The notes below the pieces were generated by a model that was given only the letters and a program-made list of their open reading frames with translations, did not search any database and was not told the DNA's origin. From Vanilla planifolia (lineage: Eukaryota; Streptophyta; Magnoliopsida; Asparagales; Orchidaceae), in contig CM043871.1 in assembly GCA_023846275.1 (NCBI GenBank), positions 28,736,569 to 28,800,568 of the forward strand: DNA of 64,000 bases, in the 5' to 3' direction. The translations under genes were made by a program, and so were the position numbers. Below, one piece after another: positions 1 to 12,689 of the stretch. Position 1 is the stretch's first letter; every line of letters starts with the position of its first letter.

Positions 1-65
1 GCAAACACGATCGCGCCAACGCAGCCATAGATGGTCGTTCCAATCTTCCCCAAAGGAAAAAAAAT
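1..65 (-). CDS. LFG: LFG exon 4, partial at window edge
   Basis: Follows a 72-bp intron with acceptor TGCAG|ATT. It encodes IFFPLGKIGTTIYGCVGAIV and runs off the window. In the family, the remaining exon sequence carries the last spans and the YDTDN-type C-terminal motifs. Confidence 0.9.
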   Translation of the reverse strand, partial: MFFPLGKIGTTIYGCVGAIVF

Positions 66-3000
66 CTGCACCAAGTTCAACTCTTTACCGGTAGAACAGG
101 GAGACATAAGTGACGAAGAAGAGATGGTGGTTCTTACCTGGACGAGGACGTAGACCATCATCACGAGGAGGGCCGCAGACAAAAATGGTCCGAGGAAATT
201 GAAGTCATGGCCACGCTTGGCTGCCCAGAATGTGTACATGGTCAAACCACCAACAACAACCGCTGTCAGGACTGCAGCCTCTAATATGGCTTTACCTGTT
301 CGGCAATCCAAACTTTACAATGTGGGTGGGATTGCAGTATACAAATATCAAGTAAAAAAGGTTAAGAATTATAAAATAAATTCAAGATATGAACACAGCA
401 AAGGGCATCTGAACCAGGCTATAAGATAGCTTCCAAATGTTCCACCTCAGAATTCATGGTAAATCGGGCTTTTAAAGATGAATATGTTGGGATGGGCTGC
501 AGCGGTTCTCATGGCGAGTATCAGATAGTTAAGCCGTCCGGTTATGCCAAGCTCAAAGAGTAATCAGTTTCTTTTTTATTTTGATGAAAGAGCTGCGAGG
601 TCGAAAGCGACTCCAATGCATCAATCAGTTCAGATCGAAGTGTCATCCTGTAGATCACCTGGAGCAATCCCACATGGTCCATGCTTGCAATTCCTAGTCT
701 ATTCCTAGGGTTGGGTTGACAGCCTTGGACATGTTGAAAGTATTGATGGGTGATCAACTAATAAGAGGGAGTAGAGAAAAAATAAAACCAGAAAAAATTT
801 TGTTAACGTTTTACACTCTTATATCATAAGAGTAAACACATCAATCATTGATACACTTAAAAACATAAATTTTAAAAAGTATATTCATAATTAAAACAAT
901 AATTTTTCCCTGAAATCAATTAAAACAATAATTTTTCGCAAATTTATTATATAGTATTCATTAAATTCATATTATTTTAAAAATCTTTAATTAATATCAA
1001 ATCAATTCTTTTAAATAATAGATGTTCAATTAATTCATTTTCTTTATATACTTAATTGTCCAATATCCTATTGATTTTTTGTCAATTACATATTTTAACT
1101 TAATTATAATTTTTTTTTCATAATCATTCCTTGAAGAGTTATACAATTAGTCATTAAGTTCATATTTTCAATATTTGTTACTTAAACTTGATTTTTATAA
1201 TTCTAATTATCTCTATTAACTATTGGAGTCTATCATACTTAAATATTTTCATAAAAAGATCAATAATCTAATCAAGGATTTGCACATATCTGAGCTTGAT
1301 CTTCTCTGCAATACAATCTCATAGACTTCTTAACCAAAGCAATGGTCAACTTATTGTCCATCAGCATGTTGGTGGCTTATTTCTCTTCAAAATGAAGTTT
1401 TCTTAACTTCATAACCGTAATGCATGACACACACTGGCTATGACAACTATGTATTATGATTCACATGACGAAAGTGTCACTAGGGTTGCTTCTTTGAACT
1501 TTACGTAAGCACATTGTCTCCTAAAAATATATAAACCTGATAGTGTTATTTTGATTATGGATGTTTCTAACATAAGCATTATCATAATACCTTCACAAAC
1601 TCATATCCTCCAAAAATTATTAATATATCACATGATCAAAAAAACCTTTCTAATATCTTAGAATTCATTTTGTTTTATTTTATATGTTCTTTACTAAGAT
1701 TCTTCATAAATCGACACACAACACCAATTGAGAATTATACATTGGGTCCTATACACATTAAATACCTTAAAGTCCCCACAAGACTTGTGAATGTGGTTAG
1801 ATTCACATTTCTTGCTTTATCCTTAGAGAGCTTTACTCCAAAATCCATTGGGGCATTTGACAAGATAACAATTTGTTACCTTTGACTTCTTTATAATTTC
1901 CATTATATAGGGCTTTTGAGAGATAAACATCCCATCACTTCATTGTTTGACTTCAATACCAAACAATGGTTCACGAGACCCATCTTCCATGACTTCTAAG
2001 AAAATTTTGACAACGATAATTTTGACAACAAGCCTATTTTCTCAATCTCGAAGCAAAAGATAGCGGTCCTTTATCTTCATTTTGTAATCATTCTCCAAGA
2101 GTTTCCTAACGCATAGGATGTTACTTTTCATCATGGGTATGTAATAGACATTATGAAGAATCTTATGACCACTAGTTTTTGTGGCTAATATTATCAAGTT
2201 ATTTATTTAATCTCTATGTTTATATCATCTCCAAAACAAACATTATCTGTCACTTTCATGTCTAATTTCATAATGTGTTTCTATCTCTCATAATACTATT
2301 GTTGGTATAATTATCAAAGTACCATGTAACATCTATTAAGGAGCTTTCTTTTGAAAGAACATAAGAGTTCCATCTTCATCCTCCTTGTGCATAACAAGTT
2401 TTATCTCATCACTATCTTTGGTTCGACACTCATAAGAATAATGTCCATACTTGCCACACGAGAAGCACTTAGCTCTTGTCACTTTTCTTCTAATTTCTTA
2501 TATCTCTTCCATGACTTCTAAGAAAATTCTTCTTTCTACCCAGGAGGGTAGAATGTTGTTCTCGTCCATCATGGCAATTACCATGCCCTCATTCCCAACC
2601 TTAGCCTCTACCATGAATTTGGCCCTTTTCACCTCTTTTTGAAGTATTCTTTTGATTTAGGGATACCTTCATTTATAAAATCTGCTTGGCCACATTTCAT
2701 TCTCTTCACGGGCCAATAAATACCATTCAATTAGTTAATAGTCATGAAATCTAAGTTCTTAGACTCTTCAATCACCACCACCACATGATTAAACTTGACA
2801 ATGAGAGAAAGTAAAACCTTCTCTATTATTCACACATCTTCCATTGTTTCTCCAAGCTACTTTATCTGATTCACCACTAGTAATACTTGGGTGAAATAAT
2901 GTTCTATAAACTTAGTCTCTTTCATCAAAAGTGACTCAAATTTATCCTTTAGAGTTTGAAGTCATACTTTTGTTTACTATATCAACTCCAATAAAGGAGT

Positions 3001-6000
3001 TTTGAAGATATCTGATGCATTCTTGGCCTTCGTCTCATTAGCAATCTTCTTGAATATATCATCATCCAATCCTTCATTGATGATAAAAATAACACTTGAA
3101 TTTCTCTTTTTACTAACAAAGTCTCCATTTTGGTTATTATGAGACCAACATCATCGATGGTCTCATCCCTTCTGAACTATCTATCATAAGCCATGATTAC
3201 AAAGATTATAATTTATCCTTGTTAGTTATGAGCATTGAATTGAGATGTTAGATCTTTTGTTATCATCTAGATCAAGATCTAAGACGTATGTTCTGATACC
3301 ACTTTCTTGGAAATACTGGTGGGTGATTTACTAATAAGAGCAAGTAGAGAAGAAGACATATTAAAGAAAACTTGTTGATACTTAACACTTTTATATTAGA
3401 AGATTGAATACATCACTTATTTATATACTTAAAATACAAATTTAAAAAAAATACATTTATAATTAAAATAAGAAATTCATAGATATGTTAATTCGTCTTT
3501 ATTAAAATTATATTATTCTAAAAATATCTAATTAATTCTAAATCAACCAATTTGAAAAGTAAGTATCTAATTTACTTATTTTTTTATATATTTGATTCAC
3601 CAAAATTGTTTCCAAAATAATTTTTTGATTTTTGTCAATTGTAGATCCTAAATTAATTATAAATTTTTTTTGTAACTTATTTTCTTAAGTCATATCTTTA
3701 ATAATCAAGTTTATAAGTTTATATCTTTAACAAAAAAACTCTATTGCATTGTCCAATTATGCATGATCTAGTAAAGAGGACATGAGATATGCTAATTCTT
3801 ATTAAGAATAGTATGTCTCACAAGGTTACAACCATTCCACTCAATGGAACATTAAATAGGCCACATAAACACATTGAAGGGCATCAAGGACTCCCATCAA
3901 CATTAAGACATTTTGAATATAATGTGTTGCCTCCTCTTCTCAAGTTGAAGATCCTTATTAATAAAATGAGAGCATGGTCTATTTACAAGAGATGATGAAT
4001 TGTGAAAATCTTAAACTTAATAATTATAAATAAAAAAAACATAACTCTTTTAAGATTCTTGAACACTCTTAATATCTTGCTATAGAAAGTCTTGTTAATT
4101 ATGAAAATTTTGTATAAAGAGTACAATAAAAGAAATAGACAAGATTTTTAAATAATTTGATTCAACACCAAATATACATCTACCTTTAACCAAAATGTTA
4201 GACAAAACACAAAATCTTTTCACAAAAGTAGATATAAAAACATTAAACTAAGCCAAGAAGTCTTACAATAATGACCCAAAGATAGCATAAATAAAAAACT
4301 GAAATTCTAATAACTAAACAAAAGATACAATGAAAAATTCAAATATAATAACCTAATAAGAATATTAAGAGACACATTAGAATTATTGTAAAACAATGTA
4401 AGAATAATATTCAACTTAGCTTAAAGCAATATGAACTTAAATAAAGACTAAAAAAGAATTTGGAAAGCTCCTATGTGATACAATCTCTAATTTTATCTTT
4501 TCTTTTTTCAATAAAGATAAAATCTTAATGTGTTAATTTCTCAAATGATATGCAATTGCTCATTAGTTTATTATCAATTTTTGAAGATTATTTATAAGAT
4601 TTATAAAGCTTCTAATAAAACTATTCTCTTCTAAATGACTCTCTAATAGCTATTTTAAAATTTCTTAAAATTCAAACAAATTAGTCATTACTTAAATAAT
4701 CTATAATGATCGTATCATCTAATCTAAAGATCGTACTATGTAATACCCTAAAATTTGTACTCTTCATACTATACATTAAATATTAATATATTGTATTAAA
4801 CTCTTTTGATACTCTTAAGAGTAATTCAATATAAATAGACTAAATGTTTTGTATGATAAACATTATTATATTATACAAAATCCATGGATTCAACCCCCAA
4901 ATATACGAAGCATTTGAATAAACATATTTTATAATAGTAACATCATACTATATGAAACAATTTTGAAAACATTTTACTCTCAATCGTACTATTTGTTTAA
5001 TCCAATGAACTATCTAAGTATACTTAATCATATTATATGATATTAACATCAACATTATATTGCAAGATATGATCATTTTTGTACATAATTAAAATTTTGT
5101 ATCATAAGTATCTTGATTATGTTTTGTTAAGACAAACATATAATTCTAATCTTTATTAAAATACATTAATATATAGAGAATTTTATATAAGTATATGCCT
5201 TAAACAAAGGTAAATATTAGTGAAAATATGATTTTAAAACTATTATCAGTCAAACATAAAACCTTATCATTTTCTAATAACTCCAAAGGATTTTTATACA
5301 TCTTACATTATAAAGCAAATAAAGATGACTTTTAAAATATTCTTCTTCTTGCTTGCTGAAATTTCATATTTCTTATCAATTACTATTTCATTTCGTCAAT
5401 TAAGCATTCAAGTCATGACCAAACTCTCCAAGAGATTCATTTATTCATTCTTTGAAATGCATGATCTGAAATATTTAAAGAAAAAAATATTAGTAAAATA
5501 AAAAATTATTCTATTACTATCAAAAAAAGTTATATATACAATAAAGGTTCAACAATCTCTTACCTCAATTTTCTTTCAATAATCCATATTGAGCAATCAT
5601 TATCAATTTCTATTACACTTGAAATCTCAAAAAACAATTACAACAATTATTTAGCATAATTCAAAGAGAAAAAGAGTCCCTTTAATAGCTCCAACTTTGT
5701 TTTGTTAAGGCACAATACAAGATGTTCTAGACAACTTGTAAAGTCATCCAAATAACACTGATCAATGGATTTTGGCTTGATTACATTACTAAATCCTTCT
5801 CCCATTATCCTTCAACATCCTTTGAGAACATTCGTGCTTGGATTCAAAACTATAGTGCTTCCTAAGATCTATGATGTAAAAGAAGAGGACACAACTTGGG
5901 TGAAGCCAAAGAGTTGTCCAAGAAGTAACATCTACATCTCTAATAACCAAATGGGTCCTAAAGAAATAACTATAATTCAAAGGTCCTTCATAATTAACTC

Positions 6001-7029
6001 TTAAATGCCATTGTCATGGAACCTAGAAGAGATATGACACTATAGAGAAGAAAATCAATTATAAACACCAATATTATGGCAAAGAAATCTATTGCAAAGA
6101 GCTTTTTTTTAAAAACAACCTAAGAAACTAATACATATGAATAGATAAATCATATTTTAACAACTAACACCTTTTACTGTCAATAATTACTTAAAAAAAT
6201 GCATTCAAATTAATCCTAACTGACATTGAATCCAACAATTATTACATGGTTCACTAGATGAACCATGATTTACATTTTCTTATGTAAGTGATTCTTGACT
6301 TTAAGTTTATACTACTTATTCAAAATTAAGGAAATCGACTATATAACTTTCTACATCTTCATTTCCTAAAACTATTTAAAAATTGATGCGAGGTTATCTA
6401 GCAAATGTAAAAATTATTTGCTAACCCAAGTGCAAAATTAGGAACTTAGGATACAAAAAGGCACACATTTAACCAAAAAAACACCATATTAATGTGTTTT
6501 GGAATTATGAGTGGAGACAACTTCAAGAATTCACTAAACAGATATGAGAAAGAATTCGAACAAAAATATAATAATGTAGATTAATAAAGTTTAACATACC
6601 ACTCCTTGTCACACAAGACAACCCAATCACCATACTAAAGCATATCGTGAACAATCCGAGGAGAAACATATTCCATGGATGCTTATCACGTAAGAAGATC
6701 ATTGGTATCATCACTGCTCCAAAAATCCAATACATCTTATTAGTAAATTAAGCAACAATTCCTAAAGAAAGACAAGGAATAGGATCCAAAAGCTTACCGA
6801 GAAATGGTGATATGGTGAGGAAAACAAGAGCCACTATTGCTGATGTTGTCCTGGAGAGGAAGAAATCCGGAATGGGACGATAAAATACAACAATGGCAGA
6901 GATTGCTATCGTGATAAGGATTTGGAGGGTTACAATTGAATAGACCTTTCGTATGAATGCCCATCGCATTTGCGGGCTCTCCGTCATGTTAGGGTATAGG
7001 CCCATTTCAATGTCTCCTCCCTTCCCCAT
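1..7029 (-). CDS. LFG: LIFEGUARD / BAX-inhibitor-1-like multi-pass membrane protein (3' part outside window)
   Basis: Spliced minus-strand gene. Coding exons are 7029-6798, 6716-6600, 295-138 and 65-1 (cut by the window edge). Introns are 6797-6717, 6599-296 and 137-66, all GT/AG, with phases 1, 1 and 0 that keep one frame through 191 residues. The start is the ATG at 7029-7027 (MGKGGDIEMGLYP). Family hallmarks are visible: the SPQMRWAFIRKVYSIV block at residues 18-31, several hydrophobic spans (about 33-51, 62-80, 87-107, 122-139, 150-168), the TFWAAKRGHDF motif at 138-148, and FPLGKIGTTIYGC in the last visible exon. Known family role: members of the BAX inhibitor-1/TMBIM superfamily sit in endomembranes and damp stress-induced cell death and calcium leak. 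Plant LFG proteins are also linked to fungal susceptibility. The role here is inferred from homology only. The paralogue number cannot be assigned. About 45-50 C-terminal residues should lie before position 1. Confidence 0.93.
138..295 (-). CDS. LFG: LFG exon 3
   Basis: A 158-nt exon with acceptor CGAACAG| and donor CAG|GTAAGA. It encodes KAILEAAVLTAVVV, the diagnostic YTFWAAKRGHDF block and the next hydrophobic span, ending VYVLVQ. Confidence 0.92.
732..3763 (-). mobile_element. Copia-type LTR retrotransposon fossil, internally deleted, in LFG intron 2
   Basis: Two related AT-rich segments, about 732-1284 and 3305-3763, share an ordered series of similar blocks and flank a 2-kb interior, so they are read as the two LTRs. 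Next to the right-hand one on the minus strand is a TGGTATCAG primer-binding site complementary to initiator Met-tRNA (3301-3293), as usual in Copia. The interior reads on the minus strand. It has a Copia gag-like block (around 2800-2960), a CCHC zinc knuckle of the form CX2CX4HX4C (around 2420-2465) and, beside the left LTR, an RNase-H-like tail (around 1290-1440). Most of pol is missing. It is clearly dead, with many breaks, and the LTRs differ strongly, so it is old. Confidence 0.75.
3764..6599. other. Rest of LFG intron 2: AT-rich, no gene recognised
   Basis: Very AT-rich intron sequence. Short open frames at 3789-3995 and 5765-6004 (the latter open on both strands) show no recognisable domain. 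The flank at 309-731, on the other side of the Copia fossil, is likewise unassigned intron. Confidence 0.5.
6600..6716 (-). CDS. LFG: LFG exon 2
   Basis: A 117-nt exon between an acceptor TTTTGGAG| and a donor G|GTATGT. It encodes AVMIPMIFLRDKHPWNMFLL through CVTRSG, matching the third membrane span of the family. The intron before it is only 81 bp. The intron after it is 6304 bp. Confidence 0.9.
6798..7029 (-). CDS. LFG: LFG exon 1 (coding part)
   Basis: Encodes the N-terminal cytosolic segment and the first two membrane spans, ending FLTISPFL plus one base. The donor is G|GTAAGC. An in-frame TTG lies five codons upstream (7044), but the ATG at 7029 begins the family-like N terminus and is preferred. 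Confidence 0.9.
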
Positions 7030-7320
7030 ACTTGAAATGCCCAAAGAACTTCTCTCGAAAGTTTGAATCTGAATTTGGTTTTTCTAATCTTCGTCCAGAA
7101 GAGGCAACGAAGAGACGAGCAAGGTACAAGATTACAAGAGAAGGAAGCGAAGTTGTTGAATCAGGGGTTTTCTAAGAGAATTAGGAGAAGAGGAGGAGAC
7201 GGGGAGAACTACGGGAGAGGAACGACCAAATGAAAAATGTAGAAGAAATTGCCTTTTGTCTATTTCAAGTGTTTTTCTATAGAAGGTAACGGTTGAGAAC
7301 AAAATGTGGAAATGGCCCTG
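7030..7320 (-). promoter_or_regulatory. LFG 5' UTR and proximal promoter
   Basis: Read on the minus strand, about 7030-7230 is CT-rich (TCTCC and CTTCT runs), as is common for plant leaders, and lacks an obvious upstream ATG near the start. Further upstream, a weak TATA-like CTATAGAAAAA lies near 7272-7282, and a MYB-type AACCGTTA lies near 7288-7296. The transcription start is not fixed by the sequence. These are weak matches. Confidence 0.35.
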
Positions 7321-10300
7321 ACACTAACATAAGATTGAAAATGATATCATTTATTTTAAAATGTGTAAATCAACATAAAAATTAGTAAAATACAGATTTT
7401 TTATTTTTTAAATTACTAATATGTAGTTTTTGGATTAATATTCATCAAATTTACAACTATTTAAATAACAGATTTGTTTTCAAGTTTGTAAATGACATTT
7501 AAATGAGAGTTATTTGCTTATTATCTTTTATTTTAAATCATTAAAATGCACAATTTTTATGGCACAAAATGTTTTAGTGCATAACAACTCATATACACTA
7601 GTTTTTTTTCATCGATTTTAATAAATTGTATGTCTCTCAAATGTTAAGATTTTTTTGTTACTTCATAATGTGCACATTTTTTTAGTCATAAACAATTTGT
7701 GTCTAATTTAAAACATAAAACAACATGAATCTATTATAATGTGCATATTGATCAAATGGAACAAATCGTGGACAAAAAATGGATTCAAATTAATATGCAA
7801 ACAATATATAAAAACTCTGTGCATATTATTTAAAAAATATATTTAATTTTTGTTGACAATGAGAACAGCCATTTACTAGTAGTATTTTTTTTATAAACAC
7901 GTTTAAAAAACAAACGCAATTGGGAAAGCACACAAGAGATGTGTATGTTTAATATCGTATTATTTTTAAATTGGATAAATTTATAATAAAAATTACGTAT
8001 ATTTCAATATGCTTATATTAAAAAAGGAATAAATTTTGCAAACAATTATAAATATAGTATACATATATGACAAAAACTAAGAGTGTTATTTGAATCATAA
8101 AATTATATATTAAAAAGATGTTAAATTCTATAACAATTTACTTTAGATATTTAAGAATTTTTAAAGTATATCTCATTTTATTTTATAAAGTATATGTCTT
8201 ACAATATTATATTTATAGTGAATTGCATCATATATTAAGGCTAAGTCAAGTTAAATTTAAAAGGATATTAAATTAAGTGAATTGTGTATTGATTAAACCA
8301 ATTGTTCTTGTACAATAAACCTATTATATAATATTATCAATTGATAATAGAATTGAATAGGGCATCGACCGAGGGTGATCCTGAGTAATATGCCTATTTT
8401 ATACTTACTGTACAAGTATTATACCACTATTATATAATACAATTGTTATTTATCTAGATGTCTAATTTGAGATTTAGTGTTCTTAATTTTTCATAATACG
8501 ATACCATATTTTGTACTACTATGATACGTTTGTAAGAAAAATCAAACTGAGTGATAAAAGATATTAGAATTTAATATATTGTTGTACAAGTACAATAAAA
8601 AATCATATGCATGCATCACCTATTATCCCAGGTCATATAGGGAGCTGATAGGCTTTGTATAGTATAACGATATTCGTCATAGTCATACAATCTATTTATA
8701 TGTTTAATAAGAGTTAAGGACTTCGCTATGAGCTCGTCGTTATTAGTCGTACAATATAATATTAGTTTCATATAATATGATACCATTTCACCTGAGAGCT
8801 TAGCTTTAAGACAGTCATATATTGGATAAATTTTACATCATAGTAATATAATTCCTTTATTATATAAATACGATACATTATGATTAAATGAGTTTATCGT
8901 ACGATCTATTATAGTTTATAATGATACATTGTACTACATTCATAGTATTCATATAATATAACAATTGAGATATATTTGATGGTTCAATTATATGATTAGT
9001 TGCTTAGATATTTATATTTTCATTTAAGTAGTTTTGTTAGATTGTATATTGATGATCTAATCTTCTTTTGATAGAGACTTATGTTTAGTTTTGATTTTTT
9101 ATAAAATGTCATCAGATGCTCTATGTCACTCTCCATTTTACCACTATCTTTTCATCCCTTCTTCAAAACATTTAAGGAAAGAATAGAGCCTTAGCACATT
9201 AAGAGGATACTATTAACCTATCCAAGTGATTAATAATGATTTATCATACTCCAAAATCAACCATAATCTTCTAATTCTTCAAAATAATTAATGATAGATT
9301 TCAAATTTTTGAAAATAAATGAATAGAATTTTTTCTAGAGAGTTTTTATTTTTCAATATACATACAATTAAATTTCTCAAATATAACAATAATAATATAC
9401 ACATATAACAAAATCAACTATCATTGAGTCATAATATCATTATAAAACTACATCACTATGATAAAAATCTTATTACCATGTTAAATATTATATCATCATA
9501 ATAAAATCATAACACCATAATAAAGAAAAACATATCAACATGATAAAATCCTCATCATAGAGTCACTAGAAAAGTTTATATACATTTGTATTATATCAAA
9601 ATCCATATTGCTAAATAATTATTTACAAAACACATGACTTTTAATCTGAGATAGTTATTTATGTATTTTTAAAAATCTTTACTTAGTGTGTCTATAATAA
9701 AAGTAGGAGTAAGTATAAAGACTAAGTAGATAAAATAACAATCAAAATAATTAAGTAAGAAAAATGTGTATTATAATATATATTTGATTTTATGTCTGAG
9801 TAGAGGTACATAAAATTAAAAAGGGGCTCATATCTTTGTAACTCTGTGAGAATATAATAAAATAATTTAAATGAAAATGCATACCATACCAAGCCTTTAA
9901 TCTTTTAATGCAATTACTTTTGCATTCCTTTATATAAACTAACTTGTTTAAATACTTATATATTTATCAAATTTGATTCAAATTCAATATTTTTCATCTT
10001 TAATTAAATCTCATTTCAAATAATAATGACCTTGATTTTTGTCAACAGCTTTACCTTTGGATCACCATCTTATCTCTCGGGACATCTCATCATATCTAGT
10101 GATTAACCATACAATAACCAATGGCTTTTAAACCATATAACAAACTATATATATATCATCTTTATAAATCTCAATTACAAGATCACATAATAAGCAACGG
10201 ATATTATCAAATTGTAAGTGACATCTCCTAATCATACAATAATAAACTCAATCCATGAGGTTCAATACTAGTAGTACAAATAATACCAAATCACACAAGT

Positions 10301-12680
10301 GACATTATGGGATGAGGTCATAAAAGAAACTTATTTTTAGCATTAACTTTATTTATCTTACGACATTATGTTCAAAATCTAAATTCTTTTATTTCTCTTT
10401 CTTTTTATTATCTTCATTGTATCACATAATAATTTTCTTTTATTAAGTTGATATTTATCATTATGTGAATATATATAACATATAATTATACTTATTGTGC
10501 ATAAAATTATTGATATTAATATTTTTTACCTTTTTTATCATGATTATACAATACTATACTAAATCATCCATGCTACATCATCCATAAAAAGATATAATAT
10601 GTATAAACATGCAAGTATATTATGTTAATGACATTAAGAAATGCAATGTACAAGTACAAAAATATAGTTATTCATACTATGTTATTTGATATAACTATTA
10701 TATAAAGAATTACTTTTTATTTTTTAATTTAGTTTAGTTTATTTACCTTAATCCTTGGAGACTATTTTGTGCTAACTCTTCTATTGAGGCCTCAACTAGC
10801 CATCTTCTTAATTAATTAGAAAATCAAAGATTTTGTGCAAGTAAAATTATGTGAGATCATTAAACCTAGGTGAATAATTGATGATGTAACAAAATACTCA
10901 ATACTTACCAAGTTAAAATTACATAAGCAAAATCGTTGACATAATATGATCCAAAGACAAGCTATATAAATATATATATATATATAATTTTAAGTTAAAG
11001 TTTTATCATACTCTCAATTAGTCGATCAACACCAAACATTATCCACTCTTAAAATTTAAGAGTGTGATTCTTTTTTATGACATCAAAATCTTCATCTTTT
11101 AGTATACTAGATGCATGAGTTGATATATGACACGTGATGTAAGCACTATGTAAAATTTATAGACCTTAATAAATAAATTTAATTAGGTAACCAAAATAAA
11201 AAATGTTACAAAAAATAAGTAAGCACAATGAATGAAACTAAATCCATAACATAAATTATGATGATAATTTAGATGTATCAATTTGAGATTATATTAAATG
11301 TCATGTGTAAGAAAAGTAATCCGAATAAATTGAAGTATTTTTATTCATTCTAGTTTGTAATATTTTATAGAACCATTAAGTCTAACTCTCTTTGAATCAT
11401 TATCATTAATGAATTTAATAATTATACTAATAACATTAATCTCATTTATCCATATAATACTAAATAGATATCTAATTAGAATATTGATATCCTATAATTT
11501 AACAGCTATACCTAATCCCATTAGGCAAGTATAGTACTTATACCCTATGATCCAATGCGTTGGATTTGGTGTAATGTATATATGTATATTGAGATCATAA
11601 TGTATAATACATTATGTAGATATCTAATTCAAAGATTGATATCTTATGATCTAATATATTGGGCTAAATATTGAGAATAATGTTTTTAGGAATCTCATTC
11701 TTTTTATTTACCACATAGAAAATAATTATGCCATGTTATTTGAATATAATAAATATATCAATCTCAATATTATGTTTAAAGATAGTAAACATTCATATAT
11801 AACTTAACAATTATTTATGTTCTATTTTTTTATTTAAGTATTATTTATGATGTCATGTAATAAATAAACTACTTAATTAGTAAAGAAAGGTGATAAGTAG
11901 ACTAAAAGATCATAAAGTCCTTCTAAATCATAAAACATAAGTACTTTCCATGCAGTATAAAATAAACTAAACAAAATAATGATATCATTTTATAACATAA
12001 GTTGTCAGATTTTGAGAGAGAACTTTGGGTTATATGAAGGAATGAGGATTTCTAATAAAAGAAAATATATAGTTATTTTAAGAATTTTATATTTATTCTT
12101 TTATTCTTCAATAATTCATGAAAAATTTAAATGATTTTTAAATATTATAATGTATGTACCAATGGTCTCCTCTCGATGTGCTCTTGTTAAAAATATATTT
12201 AATGTCAAATTCTAAAATAGTTGGTTAGGCATGCTTTTTAAGATATATAAAATAATAATATTTTAAAAAATATTGATAATTTTTTAAATATTAATATTAA
12301 GTATTCAAGTTAAGAATAAGAATAGAGCAATGAGATATAACTCAACTTTTTTTACATTGTAGAAATTTCTTCTTATAATTTAAAATAACTTTGGATATTA
12401 ACTTTTCAAGAGAGCTTCAATTTTTTAAATCACTTCTTTTTCAATTTAATTATGTGATAATACCTTGAAGGTGAGAATCATTTTATTTTTTAAAATTTTA
12501 TTTTGTTATTCTAGTATATGAATGAGATGCTTTGAATATATCATATATGGTCAAATTTACAAATCTTTTAAATTATATTTAATGATTTGTGATTGGTTTG
12601 AAATATACTTTCTCATAAATTATATGTGAAATATATCATGAATTCTTATTAATTATAGAGGGAAGGCCTATCTATAGGTA
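7321..12680. other. Intergenic AT-rich DNA
   Basis: No open frame or splice pattern worth calling. Visible structure: the word-rich block listed separately (8280-8990), a (TA)n run near 10970-10985, and a loose direct repeat near 11465-11500 and 11615-11655 around TAGATATCTAATT. Probably very decayed transposon DNA. Confidence 0.5.
8280..8990. repeat. Block of iterated GTAC/ATAC words (LTR-like)
   Basis: Short near-palindromic words such as TTGTACAA, ATACGATAC, TCGTACAATA and ATCGTACGAT recur every few tens of bases in otherwise unrelated AT-rich sequence. The same texture occurs at about 27.0-27.95, 37.85-38.75, 42.7-43.4 and 59.8-60.2 kb. Two of those blocks are followed by a TATA box and an LTR-like 3' end, so this may be a decayed U3 region. 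Assignment to a family is not possible by eye. Confidence 0.35.
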
Positions 12681-12689
12681 ATTGGACAT

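Noticed and set aside
5765-6004. Overlapping plus and minus frames in the LFG intron
   Set aside because: Neither strand shows a known motif. Openness on both strands suggests composition rather than coding.
7030-7044. Extension of LFG by five codons to a TTG at 7044
   Set aside because: TTG is not a usual plant start, and an ATG with a family-like N terminus lies directly downstream at 7029.
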